DNA from: Sepiola atlantica
Lineage: Eukaryota; Mollusca; Cephalopoda; Sepiida; Sepiolidae
Assembly (NCBI GenBank): GCA_963556195.1
Contig: CAUVYP010000244.1
Coordinates: 3,224,001-3,288,000 of the forward strand
Length of the DNA: 64,000 nucleotides
Direction of reading: 5' to 3'
The translations under genes were made by a program, and so were the position numbers. Every line of letters begins with the position of its first letter. The stretch's first letter is position 1. The notes below the pieces were generated by a model that made no database searches, was not told the origin of the DNA, and saw only the letters and a list, made by a program, of their open reading frames with translations. Below, piece after piece: positions 11,742 to 26,065 of the stretch.

Positions 11742-14532
11742 TTTAGCGCGTTTTAAAGTTGATATCGCTTTTGTTTATAACTTCCATATTTATTCGAATT
11801 GTGCAACGAAACTTTGCAGACAGTCGCGGAGACACATGTTCTACTGAAGTACCAAGTTTCAGAAGTGCAGCTCTTGTACTGCCGGAGATATGTCGATACA
11901 AACTGAATACGCAAAACATCAACAAAATTTAGCGCGTTTTAAAGTTGATATCGCTTTTGTTTATAACTTCCACATTTATTCGAATTGTGCAACGAAACTT
12001 TGCAGACAGTCGCGGACACACATTTTCTACTTAAGTACCAAGGTTCAGAAGTGCAGCTCTTGTACTGCCGGATATATGTCGATACAAACTGAATACGCAA
12101 AACATCAACAAAATTTAGCGCGTTTTAAAGTTGATATCGCTTTTGTATATAACTTCCACATTTATTCGAATTGTGCAACGAAACTTTGCAGACAGTCGCG
12201 GACACACATTTTCTACTGAAGTACCAAGGTTCAGAAGTGCAGCTCTTGTACTGCCGGAGATATGTCGATACAAACTGAATACGCAAAACATCAACAAAAT
12301 TTAGCGCGTTTTAAAGTTGATATCGCTTTTGTTTATAACTTCCACATTTATTCGAATTGTGCAACGAAACTTTGCAGACAGTCGCGGAGACACATGTTCT
12401 ACTGAAGTACCAAGTTTCAGAAGTGCAGCTCTTGTACTGCCGGAGATATGTCGATACAAACTGAATACGCAAAACATCAACAAAATTTAGCGCGTTTTAA
12501 AGTTGATATCGCTTTTGTTTATAACTTCCACATTTATTCGAATTGTGCAACGAAACTTTGCAGACAGTCGCGGAGACACATTTTCTACTGAAGTACCAAG
12601 GTTCAGAAGTGCAGCTCTTGTACTGCCGGAGATATGTCGATACAAACTGAATACGCAAAACATCAACAAAATTTAGCGCGTTTTAAAGTTGATATCGCTT
12701 TTGTTTATAACTTCCACATTTATTCGAATTGTGCAACGAAACTTTGCAGACAGTCTCGAATAGGCCTCCTCTACTGAAGTACCAAGTTTCAGAAGTGCAG
12801 CTCTTGTACTGCCGGAGATATGTCGATACAAACTGAATACGCAAAACATCAACAAAATTTAGCGCGTTTTAATGTTAGTATCGCTTTTGTTTATAACTTC
12901 CACATTTATTCGAATTGTGCAACGAAACTTTGCAGACAGTCTCAAATAGGCCTTTTCTACTGAAGTACCAAGTTTCAGAAGTGCAGCTCTTGTACTGCCG
13001 GAGATATGTCGATACAAACTGAATACGCAAAACATCAACAAAATTTAGCGCGTTTTAAAGTTGATATCGCTTTTGTTTATAACTTCCACATTTATTCGAA
13101 TTGTGCAACGAAACTTTGCAGACAGTCGCGGACACACATTTTCTACTGAAGTACCAAGGTTCAGAAGTGCAGCTCTTGTACTGCCGGAGATATGTCGATA
13201 CAAACTGACTACGCAAAACATCAACAAATATTAGCGCGTTTTAAAGTTGATATCGCTTTTGATTATAACTTCCACATTTATTCGAATTGTGCAACGAAAC
13301 TTTGCAGACAGTCGCGGAGACACATGTTCTACTGAAGTACCAAGTTTCAGAAGTGCAGCTCTTGTACTGCCGGAGATATGTCGATACAAACTGAATACGC
13401 AAAACATCAACAAAATTTAGCGCGTTTTAAAGTTGATATCGCTTTTGTTTATAACTTCCACATTTATTCGAATTGTGCAACGAAACTTTGCAGACAGTCG
13501 CGGAGACACATTTTCTACTGAAGTACCAAGGTTCAGAAGTGCAGCTCTTGTACTGCCGGAGATATGTCGATACAAACTGAATACGCAAAACATCAACAAA
13601 ATTTAGCGCGTTTTAAAGTTGATATCGCTTTTGTTTATAACTTCCACATTTATTCGAATTGTGCAACGAAACTTTGCAGACAGTCTCGAATAGGCCTTTG
13701 CTACTGAAGTACCAACTTTCAGAAGTGCAGCTCTTGTACTGCCGGAGATATGTCGATACAAACTGAATACGCAAAACATCAACAAAATTTAGCGCGTTTT
13801 AATGTTAGTATCGCTTTTGTTTATAACTTCCACATTTATTCGAATTGTGCAACGAAACTTTGCAGACAGTCTCAAATAGGCCTTTTCTACTGAAGTACCA
13901 AGTTTCAGAAGTGCAGCTCTTGTACTGCTGGAGATATGTCGATACAAACTGAATACGCAAAACATCAACAAAATTTAGCGCGTTTTAAAGTTGATATCGC
14001 TTTTGTTTATAACTTCCACATTTATTCGAATTGTGCAACGAAACTTTGCAGATAGTCTCGAATAGGCCTTTTCAACAGAAGTACAAAGTTTCAGAAGTGC
14101 AGCTCTTGTACTGCCGGAGATATGTCGATACAAACTGAATACGCAAAACATTAACAAAATTTAGCGCGTTTTAAAGTTGATATCGCTTTTGTTTATAACT
14201 TCCACATTTATTCGAATTGTGCAACGAAACTTTGCAGACAGTCTCGAATAGGCCTCCTCTACTGCAGTACCAAGTTTCAGAAGTGCAGCTCTTGTACTGC
14301 CGGAGATATGTCGATACAAACTGAATACGCAAATCATCAACAAAATTTAGCGCGTTTTAATGTTGATATCGCTTTTGTTTATAACTTCCACATTTATTCG
14401 AATTGTGCAACGAAACTTTGCAGACAGTCTCGAATAGGCCTTTTGCTACTGAAGTACCAAGTTTCAGAAGTTCAGCTCTTGTACTGCCGGAGATATGTCG
14501 ATACAAACTGAATACGCAAAACATCAACAAAA
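11742..14532. repeat. 15-monomer composite segment
   Basis: Order B1 B4 B4 B1 B2 A1 A3 B4 B1 B2 A2 A3 A4 A1 A5. The first five monomers (11742-12671) repeat 10440-11369, a 1302-base (7-monomer) offset. The last seven (13230-14532) match 3927-5229, including the linked gatagtctcg and caacagaag changes in the A4 unit. The segment is a mosaic of the 11- and 12-monomer units. Confidence 0.85.
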
Positions 14533-15462
14533 TTTAGCGCGTTTTAAAGTTGATATCGCTTTTGTTTATAACTTCCACATTTATTCGAATTGTGCAACGA
14601 AACTTTGCAGACAGTCGCGGAGACACATGTTCTACTGAAGTACCAAGTTTCAGAAGTGCAGCTTTTGTACTGCCAGAGATATGTCGATACAAACTGAATA
14701 CGCAAAACATCAACAAAATTTAGCGCGTTTTAAAGTTGATATCGCTTTTGTTTATAACTTCCACATTTATTCGAATTGTGCAACGAAACTTTGCAGACAG
14801 TCTCGAATAGGCCTCCTCTACTGAAGTACCAAGTTTCAGAAGTGCAGCTCTTGTACTGCCGGAGATATGTCGATACAAACTGAATACGCAAAACATCAAC
14901 AAAATTTAGCGCGTTTTAAAGTTGATATCGCTTTTGTTTATAACTTCCATATTTATTCGAATTGTGCAACGAAACTTTGCAGACAGTCGCGAAGACACAT
15001 TTTCTACTGAAGTACCAAGTTTCAGACGTGCAGCTCTTGTACTGCCGGAGATATGTCGATACAAACTGAATACGCAAAACATCAACAAAATGTAGCGCGT
15101 TTTAAAGTTGATATCGCTTTTGTTTATAACTTCCACATTTATTCGAATTGTGCAACGAAACTTTGCAGACAGTCGCGGAGACACATTTTCTACTGAAGTA
15201 CCAAGTTTCAGAAGTGCAGCTCTTGTACTGCCGGAGATATGTCGATACAAACTAAATACGCAAAACATCAACAAAATTTAGCGCGTTTTAAAGTTGATAT
15301 CGCTTTTGTTTATAACTTCCATATTTATTCGAATTGTGCAACGAAACTTTGCAGACAGTCGCGGAGACACATGTTCTACTGAAGTACCAAGTTTCAGAAG
15401 TGCAACTCTTGTACTGCCGGAGATATGTCGATACAAACTGAATACGCAAAACATCAACAAAA
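14533..15462. repeat. Five monomers shared with the 11/12-monomer HORs
   Basis: Order B1 A1 B3 B2 B1, as at 3183-4112, 5230-6159 and 7463-8392, including the tgtagcgcg start of the B2 unit. It is the transition into the 25-monomer duplication. Confidence 0.85.
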
Positions 15463-18400
15463 TTTAGCGCGTTTTAAAGTTGATATCGCTTTTGTTTATA
15501 ACTTCCACATTTATTCGAATTGTGCAACGAAACTTTGCAGACAGTCGCGGACACACATTTTCTACTGAAGTACCAAGGTTCAGAAGTGCAGCTCTTGTAC
15601 TGCCGGAGATATGTCGATACAAACTGAATACGCAAAAAATCAACAAAATTTAGCGCGTTTTAAAGTTGATATCGCTTTTGTTTATAACTTCAACATTTAT
15701 TCGAATTGTGCAACGAGACTTTGCAGACAGTCGCGGAGACACATTTTCTACTGAAGTACCAAGTCTCAGAAGTGCAGCTCTTGTACTGCCGGAGATATGT
15801 CGATACAAACTGAATACGCAAAACATCAACAAAATTTAGCGCGTTTTACAGTTGATATCGCTTTTGTTTATAACTTCCACATTTATTCGAATTGTGCAAC
15901 GAAACTTTGCAGACAGTCGCGGAGACACATTTTCTACTGAAGTACCAAGGTTCAGAAGTGCAGCTCTTGTACTGCCGGAGATATGTCGATACAAACTGAA
16001 TACGCAAAACATCAACAAAATTTAGCGCGTTTTAAAGTTGATATCGCTTTTGTTTATAACTTCCACATTTATTCGAATTGTGCAACGAAACTTTGCAGAC
16101 AGTCTGGAATAGGCCTTTGCTACTGAAGTACCAAGTTTCAGAAGTGCAGCTCTTGTACTGCCGGAGATATGTCGATACAAACTGAATACGCAAAACATCA
16201 ACAAAATTTAGCGCGTTTTAATGTTAGTATCGCTTTTGTTTATAACTTCCACATTTATTCGAATTGTGCAACGAAACTTTGCAGACAGTCTCGAATAGGC
16301 CTCCTCTACTGAAGTACCAAGTTTCAGAAGTGCAGCTCTTGTACTGCCGGAGATATGTCGATACAAACTGAATACGCAAAACATCAACAAAATTTAGCGC
16401 GTTTTAAAGTTGATATCGCTTTTGTTTATAACTTCCACATTTATTCGAATTGTGCAACGAAACTTTGCAGATAGTCTCGAATAGGCCTTTTCAACTGAAG
16501 TACCAAGTTTCAGAAGTGCAGCTCTTGTACTGCCGGAGATATGTCGATACAAACTGAATACGCAAATCATCAACAAAATTCAGCGCGTTTTAATGTTGAT
16601 ATCGCTTTTGTTTATAACTTCCACATTTATTCGAATTGTGCAACGAAACTTTGCAGACAGTCTCGAATAGGCCTTTTGCTACTGAAGTACAAAGTTTCAG
16701 AAGTTCAGCTCTTGTACTGCCGGAGATATGTCGATACAAACTGAATACGCAAAACATCAACAAAATTTAGCGCGTTTTAAAGTTGATATCGCTTTTATTT
16801 ATAACTTCCACATTTATTCGAATTGTGCAACGAAACTTTGCAGACAGTCGCGGAGACACATGTTCTACTGAAGTACCAAGTTTCAGAAGTGCAGCTTTTG
16901 TACTGCCGGAGATATGTCAATACAAACTGAATACGCAAAACATCAACAAAATTTAGCGCGTTTTAAAGTTGATATCGCTTTTGTTTATAACTTCCACATT
17001 TATTCGAATTGTGCAACGAAACTTTGCAGACAGTCTCGAATAGGCCTCCTCTACTGAAGTACCAAGTTTCAGAAGTGCAGCTCTTGTACTGCCGGAGATA
17101 TGTCGATACAAACTGAATACGCAAAACATCAACAAAATTTAGCGCGTTTTAAAGTTGATATCGCTTTTGTTTATAACTTCCACATTTATTCGAATTGTGC
17201 AACGAAACTTTGCAGACAGTCGCGAAGACACATTTTCTACTGAAGTACCAAGTTTCAGACGTGCAGCTCTTGTACTGCCGGAGATATGTCGATACAAACT
17301 GAATACGCAAAACATCAACAAAATGTAGCGCGTTTTAAAGTTGATATCGCTTTTGTTTATAACTTCCACATTTATTCGAATTGTGCAACGAAACTTTGCA
17401 GACAGTCGCGGAGACACATTTTTTACTGAAGTACCACGTTTCAGAAGTGCAGCTCTAGTACTGCCGGAGATATGTCGATACAAACTGAATACGTAAAACA
17501 TCAACAAAATTTAGCGCGTTTTAAAGTTGATATCGCTTTTGTTTATAACTTCCACATTTATTCGAATTGTGCAACGAAACTTTGCAGACAGTCGCGGAGA
17601 CACATTTTCTACTGAAGTACCAAGGTTCAGAAGTGCAGCTCTTGTACTGCCGGAGATATGTCGATACAAACTGAATACGCAAAACATCAACAAAATTTAG
17701 CGCGTTTTAAAGTTGATATCGCTTTTGTTTATAACTTCCACATTTATTCGAATTGTGCAACGAGACTTTGCAGACAGTCGCGGAGACACATTTTCTACTG
17801 AAGTACCAAGTCTCAGAAGTGCAGCTCTTGTACTGCCGGAGATATGTCGATACAAACTGAATACGCAAAACATCAACAAAATTTAGCGCGTTTTACAGTT
17901 GATATCGCTTTTGTTTATAACTTCCACATTTATTCGAATTGTGCAACGAAACTTTGCAGACAGTCGCGAAGACACATTTTCTACTGAAGTACCAAGTTTC
18001 AGAAGTGCAGCTCTTGTACTGCCGGAGATATGTCGATACAAACTGAATACGCAAAACATCAACAAAATTTCGCGCGTTTTAAAGTTGATATCGCTTTTGT
18101 TTATAACTTCCACATTTATTCGAATTGTGCAACGAAACTTTGGAGACAGTCGCGGAGACACATGTTCTACTGAAGTACCAAGTTTCAGAAGTGCAGCTCT
18201 TGTACTGCCGGAGATATGTCGATACAAACTGAATACGCAAAACATCAACAAAATTTAGCGCGTTTTAAAGTTGATATCGCTTTTGTTTATAACTTCCACA
18301 TTTATTCGAATTGTGCAACGAAACTTTGCAGACAGTCTCGAATAGGCCTTTTCTACTGAAGTACAAAGTTTCAGAAGTGCAGCTCTTGTACTGCCGGGGA

Positions 18401-20113
18401 TATGTTGATACAAACTGAATACGCAAAACATCAACAAAATTTAGCGCGTTTTAATGTTGATATCGCTTTTGTTTATAACTTCCACATTTATTCGAATTGT
18501 GCAACAAAACTTTGCAGACAGTCTCAAATAGGCTGTTTCTACTGAAGCACCAAGTTTCAGAAGTGCAGCTCTTGTACTGCCGGAGATATGTCGATACAAA
18601 CTGAATACGCAAAACATCAACAAAATTTAGCGCGTTTTAAAGTTGATATCGCTTTTGTTTATAACATCCACATTTATTCGAATTGTGCAACCCTCCTTTG
18701 CAGACAGTCGCGGAGACACATGTTCTACTGAAGTACCAAGTTTCAGAAGTGCAGCTCTTGTACTGCCGGAGATATGTCGATACAAACTGAATACGCAAAA
18801 CATCAACAAAATTTAGCGCGTTTTAAAGTTGATATCGCTTTTGTTTATAACTTGCACATTTATTCGAATTGTGCAACGAAACTTTGCAGACAGTCTCGAA
18901 TAGGCCTTTCCTACTGAAGTACCAAGTTTCAGAAGTGCAGCTCTTGTACTGCCGGAGATATGTCGATACAAACTGAATACGCAAAACATCAACAAAATTT
19001 AGCGCGTTTTAAAGTTGATATCGCTTTTGTTTATAACTTCCACATTTATTCGAATTGTGCAACGAAACTTTGCAGACAGTCGCGAAGACACATTTTCTAC
19101 TGAAGTACCAAGTTTCAGAAGTGCAGCTCTTGTACTGCCGGAGATATGTCGATACAAACTGAATACGGAAAACATCAACAAAATGTAGCGCGTTTTAAAG
19201 TTGATATCGCTTTTGTTTATAACTTCCACATTTATTCGAATTGTGCAACGAAACTTTGCAGACAGTCGCGGAGACACATTCTCTACTGAAGTACCAAGTT
19301 TCAGAAGTGCAGCTCTTGTACTGCCGGAGATATGTCGATACAAACTGAATACGCAAAACATCAACAAAATTTCGCGCGTTTTAAAGTTGATATCGCTTTT
19401 GTTTATAACTTCCACATTTATTCGAATTGTGCAACGAAACTTTGCAGACAGTCGCGGAGACACATGTTCTACGTAAGTACCAAGGTACAGAAGTGCAGCT
19501 CTTGTACTGCCGGAGATATGTCGATACAAACTGAATACGCAAAACATCAACAAAATTTAGCGCGTTTTAAAGTTGATATCGCTTTTGTTAATAACTTATA
19601 CATTTATTCGAATTGTGCAACGAAACTTTGCAGACAGTCGCGGAGACACATGTTCTACTGAAGTACCAAGTTTCAGAAGTGCAGCTCTTGTACTGCCGGA
19701 GATATGTCGATACAAACTGAATACGCAAAACATCAACAAAATTTAGCGCGTTTTAATGTTGATATCGCTTTTGTTTATAACTTCCACATTTATTCGAATT
19801 GTGCAACGAAACTTTGCAGACAGTCTCAAATAGGCTGTTTCTACTGAAGTACCAAGTTTCAGAAGTGCAGCTCTTGTACTGCCGGAGATATGTCGATACA
19901 AACTGAATACGCAAAACATCAACAAAATTTAGCGCGTTTTAAAGTTGATATCGCTTTTGTTTATAACTTCCATATTTATTCGAATTGTGCAACGAAACTT
20001 TGCAGACAGTCGCGAAGACACATTTTCTACTGAAGTACCAAGTTTCAGACGTGCAGCTCTTGTACTGCCGGAGATATGTCGATACAAACTGAATACGCAA
20101 AACATCAACAAAA
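15463..20113. repeat. 25-monomer unit copy 1, 4651 bp
   Basis: Markers repeat at an offset of exactly 4651 bases in the next copy: the cgagact/tctcag monomers at 15649 and 17696, the gttagtatcg unit at 16207, the 187-bp unit at 16579, the gcttttattt unit at 16766, the tttggagac change in 18068, the cctc-cluster unit at 18626 and the cgtaagtacc unit at 19370. The last monomer (19928) instead resembles the B3 unit at 14905, which places the exchange point at its right edge. Confidence 0.92.
18692..18695. other. Clustered substitution in conserved block: gaaa to cctc
   Basis: The usual gcaacgaaacttt reads gcaaccctccttt, four adjacent changes in a block that is otherwise nearly invariant. The monomer also has aacatcc for aacttcc. 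The 4651-bp duplicate has the same cluster at 23343-23346. Confidence 0.9.
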
Positions 20114-23100
20114 TGTAGCGCGTTTTAAAGTTGATATCGCTTTTGTTTATAACTTCCACATTTATTCGAATTGTGCAACGAAACTTTGCAGACAGTCGCG
20201 GACACACATTTTCTACTGAAGTACCAAGGTTCAGAAGTGCAGCTCTTGTACTGCCGGAGATATGTCGATACAAACTGAATACGCAAAAAATCAACAAAAT
20301 TTAGCGCGTTTTAAAGTTGATATCGCTTTTGTTTATAACTTCAACATTTATTCGAATTGTGCAACGAGACTTTGCAGACAGTCGCGGAGACACATTTTCT
20401 ACTGAAGTACCAAGTCTCAGAAGTGCAGCTCTTGTACTGCCGGAGATATGTCGATACAAACTGAATACGCAAAACATCAACAAAATTTAGCGCGTTTTAC
20501 AGTTGATATCGCTTTTGTTTATAACTTCCACATTTATTCGAATTGTGCAACGAAACTTTGCAGACAGTCGCGGAGACACATTTTCTACTGAAGTACCAAG
20601 GTTCAGAAGTGCAGCTCTTGTACTGCCGGAGATATGTCGATACAAACTGAATACGCAAAACATCAACAAAATTTAGCGCGTTTTAAAGTTGATATCGCTT
20701 TTGTTTATAACTTCCACATTTATTCGAATTGTGCAACGAAACTTTGCAGACAGTCTGGAATAGGCCTTTGCTACTGAAGTACCAAGTTTCAGAAGTGCAG
20801 CTCTTGTACTGCCGGAGATATGTCGATACAAACTGAATACGCAAAACATCAACAAAATTTAGCGCGTTTTAATGTTAGTATCGCTTTTGTTTATAACTTC
20901 CACATTTATTCGAATTGTGCAACGAAACTTTGCAGACAGTCTCGAATAGGCCTCCTCTACTGAAGTACCAAGTTTCAGAAGTGCAGCTCTTGTACTGCCG
21001 GAGATATGTCGATACAAACTGAATACGCAAAACATCAACAAAATTTAGCGCGTTTTAAAGTTGATATCGCTTTTGTTTATAACTTCCACATTTATTCGAA
21101 TTGTGCAACGAAACTTTGCAGATAGTCTCGAATAGGCCTTTTCAACTGAAGTACCAAGTTTCAGAAGTGCAGCTCTTGTACTGCCGGAGATATGTCGATA
21201 CAAACTGAATACGCAAATCATCAACAAAATTTAGCGCGTTTTAATGTTGATATCGCTTTTGTTTATAACTTCCACATTTATTCGAATTGTGCAACGAAAC
21301 TTTGCAGACAGTCTCGAATAGGCCTTTTGCTACTGAAGTACAAAGTTTCAGAAGTTCAGCTCTTGTACTGCCGGAGATATGTCGATACAAACTGAATACG
21401 CAAAACATCAACAAAATTTAGCGCGTTTTAAAGTTGATATCGCTTTTATTTATAACTTCCACATTTATTCGAATTGTGCAACGAAACTTTGCAGACAGTC
21501 GCGGAGACACATGTTCTACTGAAGTACCAAGTTTCAGAAGTGCAGCTTTTGTACTGCCGGAGATATGTCAATACAAACTGAATACGCAAAACATCAACAA
21601 AATTTAGCGCGTTTTAAAGTTGATATCGCTTTTGTTTATAACTTCCACATTTATTCGAATTGTGCAACGAAACTTTGCAGACAGTCTCGAATAGGCCTCC
21701 TCTACTGAAGTACCAAGTTTCAGAAGTGCAGCTCTTGTACTGCCGGAGATATGTCGATACAAACTGAATACGCAAAACATCAACAAAATTTAGCGCGTTT
21801 TAAAGTTGATATCGCTTTTGTTTATAACTTCCACATTTATTCGAATTGTGCAACGAAACTTTGCAGACAGTCGCGAAGACACATTTTCTACTGAAGTACC
21901 AAGTTTCAGACGTGCAGCTCTTGTACTGCCGGAGATATGTCGATACAAACTGAATACGCAAAACATCAACAAAATGTAGCGCGTTTTAAAGTTGATATCG
22001 CTTTTGTTTATAACTTCCACATTTATTCGAATTGTGCAACGAAACTTTGCAGACAGTCGCGGAGACACATTTTTTACTGAAGTACCACGTTTCAGAAGTG
22101 CAGCTCTAGTACTGCCGGAGATATGTCGATACAAACTGAATACGTAAAACATCAACAAAATTTAGCGCGTTTTAAAGTTGATATCGCTTTTGTTTATAAC
22201 TTCCACATTTATTCGAATTGTGCAACGAAACTTTGCAGACAGTCGCGGAGACACATTTTCTACTGAAGTACCAAGGTTCAGAAGTGCAGCTCTTGTACTG
22301 CCGGAGATATGTCGATACAAACTGAATACGCAAAACATCAACAAAATTTAGCGCGTTTTAAAGTTGATATCGCTTTTGTTTATAACTTCCACATTTATTC
22401 GAATTGTGCAACGAGACTTTGCAGACAGTCGCGGAGACACATTTTCTACTGAAGTACCAAGTCTCAGAAGTGCAGCTCTTGTACTGCCGGAGATATGTCG
22501 ATACAAACTGAATACGCAAAACATCAACAAAATTTAGCGCGTTTTACAGTTGATATCGCTTTTGTTTATAACTTCCACATTTATTCGAATTGTGCAACGA
22601 AACTTTGCAGACAGTCGCGAAGACACATTTTCTACTGAAGTACCAAGTTTCAGAAGTGCAGCTCTTGTACTGCCGGAGATATGTCGATACAAACTGAATA
22701 CGCAAAACATCAACAAAATTTCGCGCGTTTTAAAGTTGATATCGCTTTTGTTTATAACTTCCACATTTATTCGAATTGTGCAACGAAACTTTGGAGACAG
22801 TCGCGGAGACACATGTTCTACTGAAGTACCAAGTTTCAGAAGTGCAGCTCTTGTACTGCCGGAGATATGTCGATACAAACTGAATACGCAAAACATCAAC
22901 AAAATTTAGCGCGTTTTAAAGTTGATATCGCTTTTGTTTATAACTTCCACATTTATTCGAATTGTGCAACGAAACTTTGCAGACAGTCTCGAATAGGCCT
23001 TTTCTACTGAAGTACAAAGTTTCAGAAGTGCAGCTCTTGTACTGCCGGGGATATGTTGATACAAACTGAATACGCAAAACATCAACAAAATTTAGCGCGT

Positions 23101-24578
23101 TTTAATGTTGATATCGCTTTTGTTTATAACTTCCACATTTATTCGAATTGTGCAACAAAACTTTGCAGACAGTCTCAAATAGGCTGTTTCTACTGAAGCA
23201 CCAAGTTTCAGAAGTGCAGCTCTTGTACTGCCGGAGATATGTCGATACAAACTGAATACGCAAAACATCAACAAAATTTAGCGCGTTTTAAAGTTGATAT
23301 CGCTTTTGTTTATAACATCCACATTTATTCGAATTGTGCAACCCTCCTTTGCAGACAGTCGCGGAGACACATGTTCTACTGAAGTACCAAGTTTCAGAAG
23401 TGCAGCTCTTGTACTGCCGGAGATATGTCGATACAAACTGAATACGCAAAACATCAACAAAATTTAGCGCGTTTTAAACTTGATATCGCTTTTGTTTATA
23501 ACTTGCACATTTATTCGAATTGTGCAACGAAACTTTGCAGACAGTCTCGAATAGGCCTTTCCTACTGAAGTACCAAGTTTCAGAAGTGCAGCTCTTGTAC
23601 TGCCGGAGATATGTCGATACAAACTGAATACGCAAAACATCAACAAAATTTAGCGCGTTTTAAAGTTGATATCGCTTTTGTTTATAACTTCCACATTTAT
23701 TCGAATTGTGCAACGAAACTTTGCAGACAGTCGCGAAGACACATTTTCTACTGAAATACCAAGTTTCAGAAGTGCAGCTCTTGTACTGCCGGAGATATGT
23801 CGATACAAACTGAATACGGAAAACATCAACAAAATGTAGCGCGTTTTAAAGTTGATATCGCTTTTGTTTATAACTTCCACATTTATTCGAATTGTGCAAC
23901 GAAACTTTGCAGACAGTCGCGGAGACACATTTTCTACTGAAGTACCAAGTTTCAGAAGTGCAGCTCTTGTACTGCCGGAGATATGTCGATACAAACTGAA
24001 TACGTAAAACATCAACAAAATTTCGCGCGTTTTAAAGTTGATATCGCTTTTGTTTATAACTTCCACATTTATTCGAATTGTGCAACGAAACTTTGCAGAC
24101 AGTCGCGGAGACACATGTTCTACGTAAGTACCAAGGTACAGAAGTGCTGCTCTTGTACTGCCGGAGATATGTCGATACAAACTGAATACGCAAAACATCA
24201 ACAAAATTTAGCGCGTTTTAAAGTTGATATCGCTTTTGTTAATAACTTATACATTTATTCGAATTGTGCAACGAAACTTTGCAGACAGTCGCGGAGACAC
24301 ATGTTCTACTGAAGTACCAAGTTTCAGAAGTGCAGCTCTTGTACTGCCGGAGATATGTCGATACAAACTGAATACGCAAAACATCAACAAAATTTAGCGC
24401 GTTTTAATGTTGATATCGCTTTTGTTTATAACTTCCACATTTATTCGAATTGTGCAACGAAACTTTGCAGACAGTCTCAAATAGGCTGTTTCTACTGAAG
24501 TACCAAGTTTCAGAAGTGCAGCTCTCGTACTGCCGGAGATATGTCGATACAAACTGAATACGCAAAACATCAACAAAA
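20114..24578. repeat. 25-monomer unit copy 2, 24 monomers retained
   Basis: Follows copy 1 monomer by monomer over 4465 bases. I noticed seven single-base differences beyond the first monomer, for example at 23479, 23756, 24005 and 24148. The first monomer is chimeric: it starts tgtagcgcg like the B2 unit at 15091 and continues with the B4 box and caagg of the unit at 15463. Its right end overlaps the start of the following 16-monomer duplication. Confidence 0.9.
24128..24139. other. Short inverted repeat gtaccaaggtac
   Basis: Changes in this monomer create arms GTACC and GGTAC around AA, next to a second GTA (cgtaagtacc). Duplicates are at 19477-19488 and 27103-27114. It may be no more than a sequence accident carried by amplification. 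Confidence 0.6.
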
Positions 24579-24644
24579 TTTAGCGCGTTTTAAAGTTTAT
24601 ATCGCTTTTGTTTATAACATCCACATTTATTCGAATTGTGCAAC

Positions 24645-24649
24645 CCCCA
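24645..24649. other. Second clustered substitution at the same place: gaaac to cccca
   Basis: In another aacatcc-type monomer the same bases read cccca. The 2975-bp duplicate has it at 27620-27624. Both clusters remove the TTTCG core of the minus-strand CENP-B-box-like half site. Confidence 0.9.
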
Positions 24650-25880
24650 TTTGCAGACAGTCGCGGAGACACATTTTCTACTGAAGTACCAAGTTTCAGA
24701 AGTGCAGCTCTTGTACTGCCGGAGATATGTCGATACAAACTGAATACGCAAAACATCAACAAAATTTAGCGCGTTTTAAAGTTGATATCGCTTTTGTTTA
24801 TAACTTCCACATTCATTCGAATTGTGCAACGAAACTTTGCAGACAGTCTCGAATAGGCCTCCTCTACTGAAGTACCAAGTTTCAGAAGTGCAGCTCTTGT
24901 ACTGCCCAAGATATGTCGATACAAACTGAATACGCAAAACATCAACAAAATTTCGCGCGTTTTAGAGTTGATATCGCTTTTGTTTATAACTTCCACATTT
25001 ATTCGAATTGTGCAACGAGACTTTGCAGACAGTCGCGGAGACACATTTTCTACTGAAGTACCAAGTTTCAGAAGTGCAGCTCTTGTACTGCCGGAGATAT
25101 GTCGATACAAACTGAATACGCAAAACATCAACAAAATGGTACGCGTTTTAAAGTTGATATCGCTTTTGTTTATAACTTCCACATTTATTCGAATTGTGCA
25201 ACGAAACTTTGCAGACAGTCGCGGAGACACATGTTCTACTGAAGTACCAAGTTTCAGAAGTGCAGCTCTTGTACTGCCGGAGATATGTCGATACAAACTG
25301 AATACGCAAATCATCAACAAAATTTAGCGCGTTTTAATGTTGATATCGCTTTTGTTTATAACTTCCACATTTATTCGAATTGTGCAACGAAACTTTGCAG
25401 ACAGTCTCAAATAGGCCTTTTCTACTGAAGTACCAAGTTTCAGAAGTGCAGCTCTTGTACTGCCGGAGATATGTCGATACAAACTGAATACGCAAAACAT
25501 CAACAAAATTTAGCGCGTTTTAAAGTTGATATCGCTTTTGTTTATAACTTCCACATTTATTCGAATTGTGCAACGAAACTTTGCAGACAGTCGCGGAGAC
25601 ACATTTTCTACTAACGTACCAAGTTTCAGAAGTGCAGCTCTTGTACTGCCGGAGATATGTCGATACAAACTGAATACGCAAAACATCAACAAAATTTAGC
25701 GCGTTTTAAAGTTGATATCGCTTTTGTTTATAACTTCCACATTCATTCGAATTGTGCAACGAAACTTTGCAGACAGTCTCAAATAGGCCTCCTCTACTGA
25801 AGTACCAAGTTTCAGAAGTGCAGCTCTTGTACTGCCGGAGATATGTCGATACAAACTGAATACGCAAAACATCAACAAAA

Positions 25881-26065
25881 TTTCGCGCGTTTTAAAGTTG
25901 ATATCGCTTTTGTTTATAACTTCCACATTTATTCGAATTGTGCAACGAAACTTTGCAGACAGTCGCGGAGACACATTTCAACTGAAGTACCAAGTTTCAG
26001 AAGTGCAGCTCTTGTACTGCCGGAGATATGTCGATACAAACTGAATACGCAAAACATCAACAAAA
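25881..26065. repeat. 185-bp monomer with a deletion in the variable box
   Basis: The box reads acacatttcaactg, one base shorter than acacattttctactg-type units after a local rearrangement. Only the duplicate at 28856-29040 shares it. Confidence 0.88.

Noticed and set aside
3183..14532. Simple A-B dimer organisation
   Set aside because: Class A and class B units do not alternate; runs of up to five of one class occur, and the order is fixed only within individual higher-order units.
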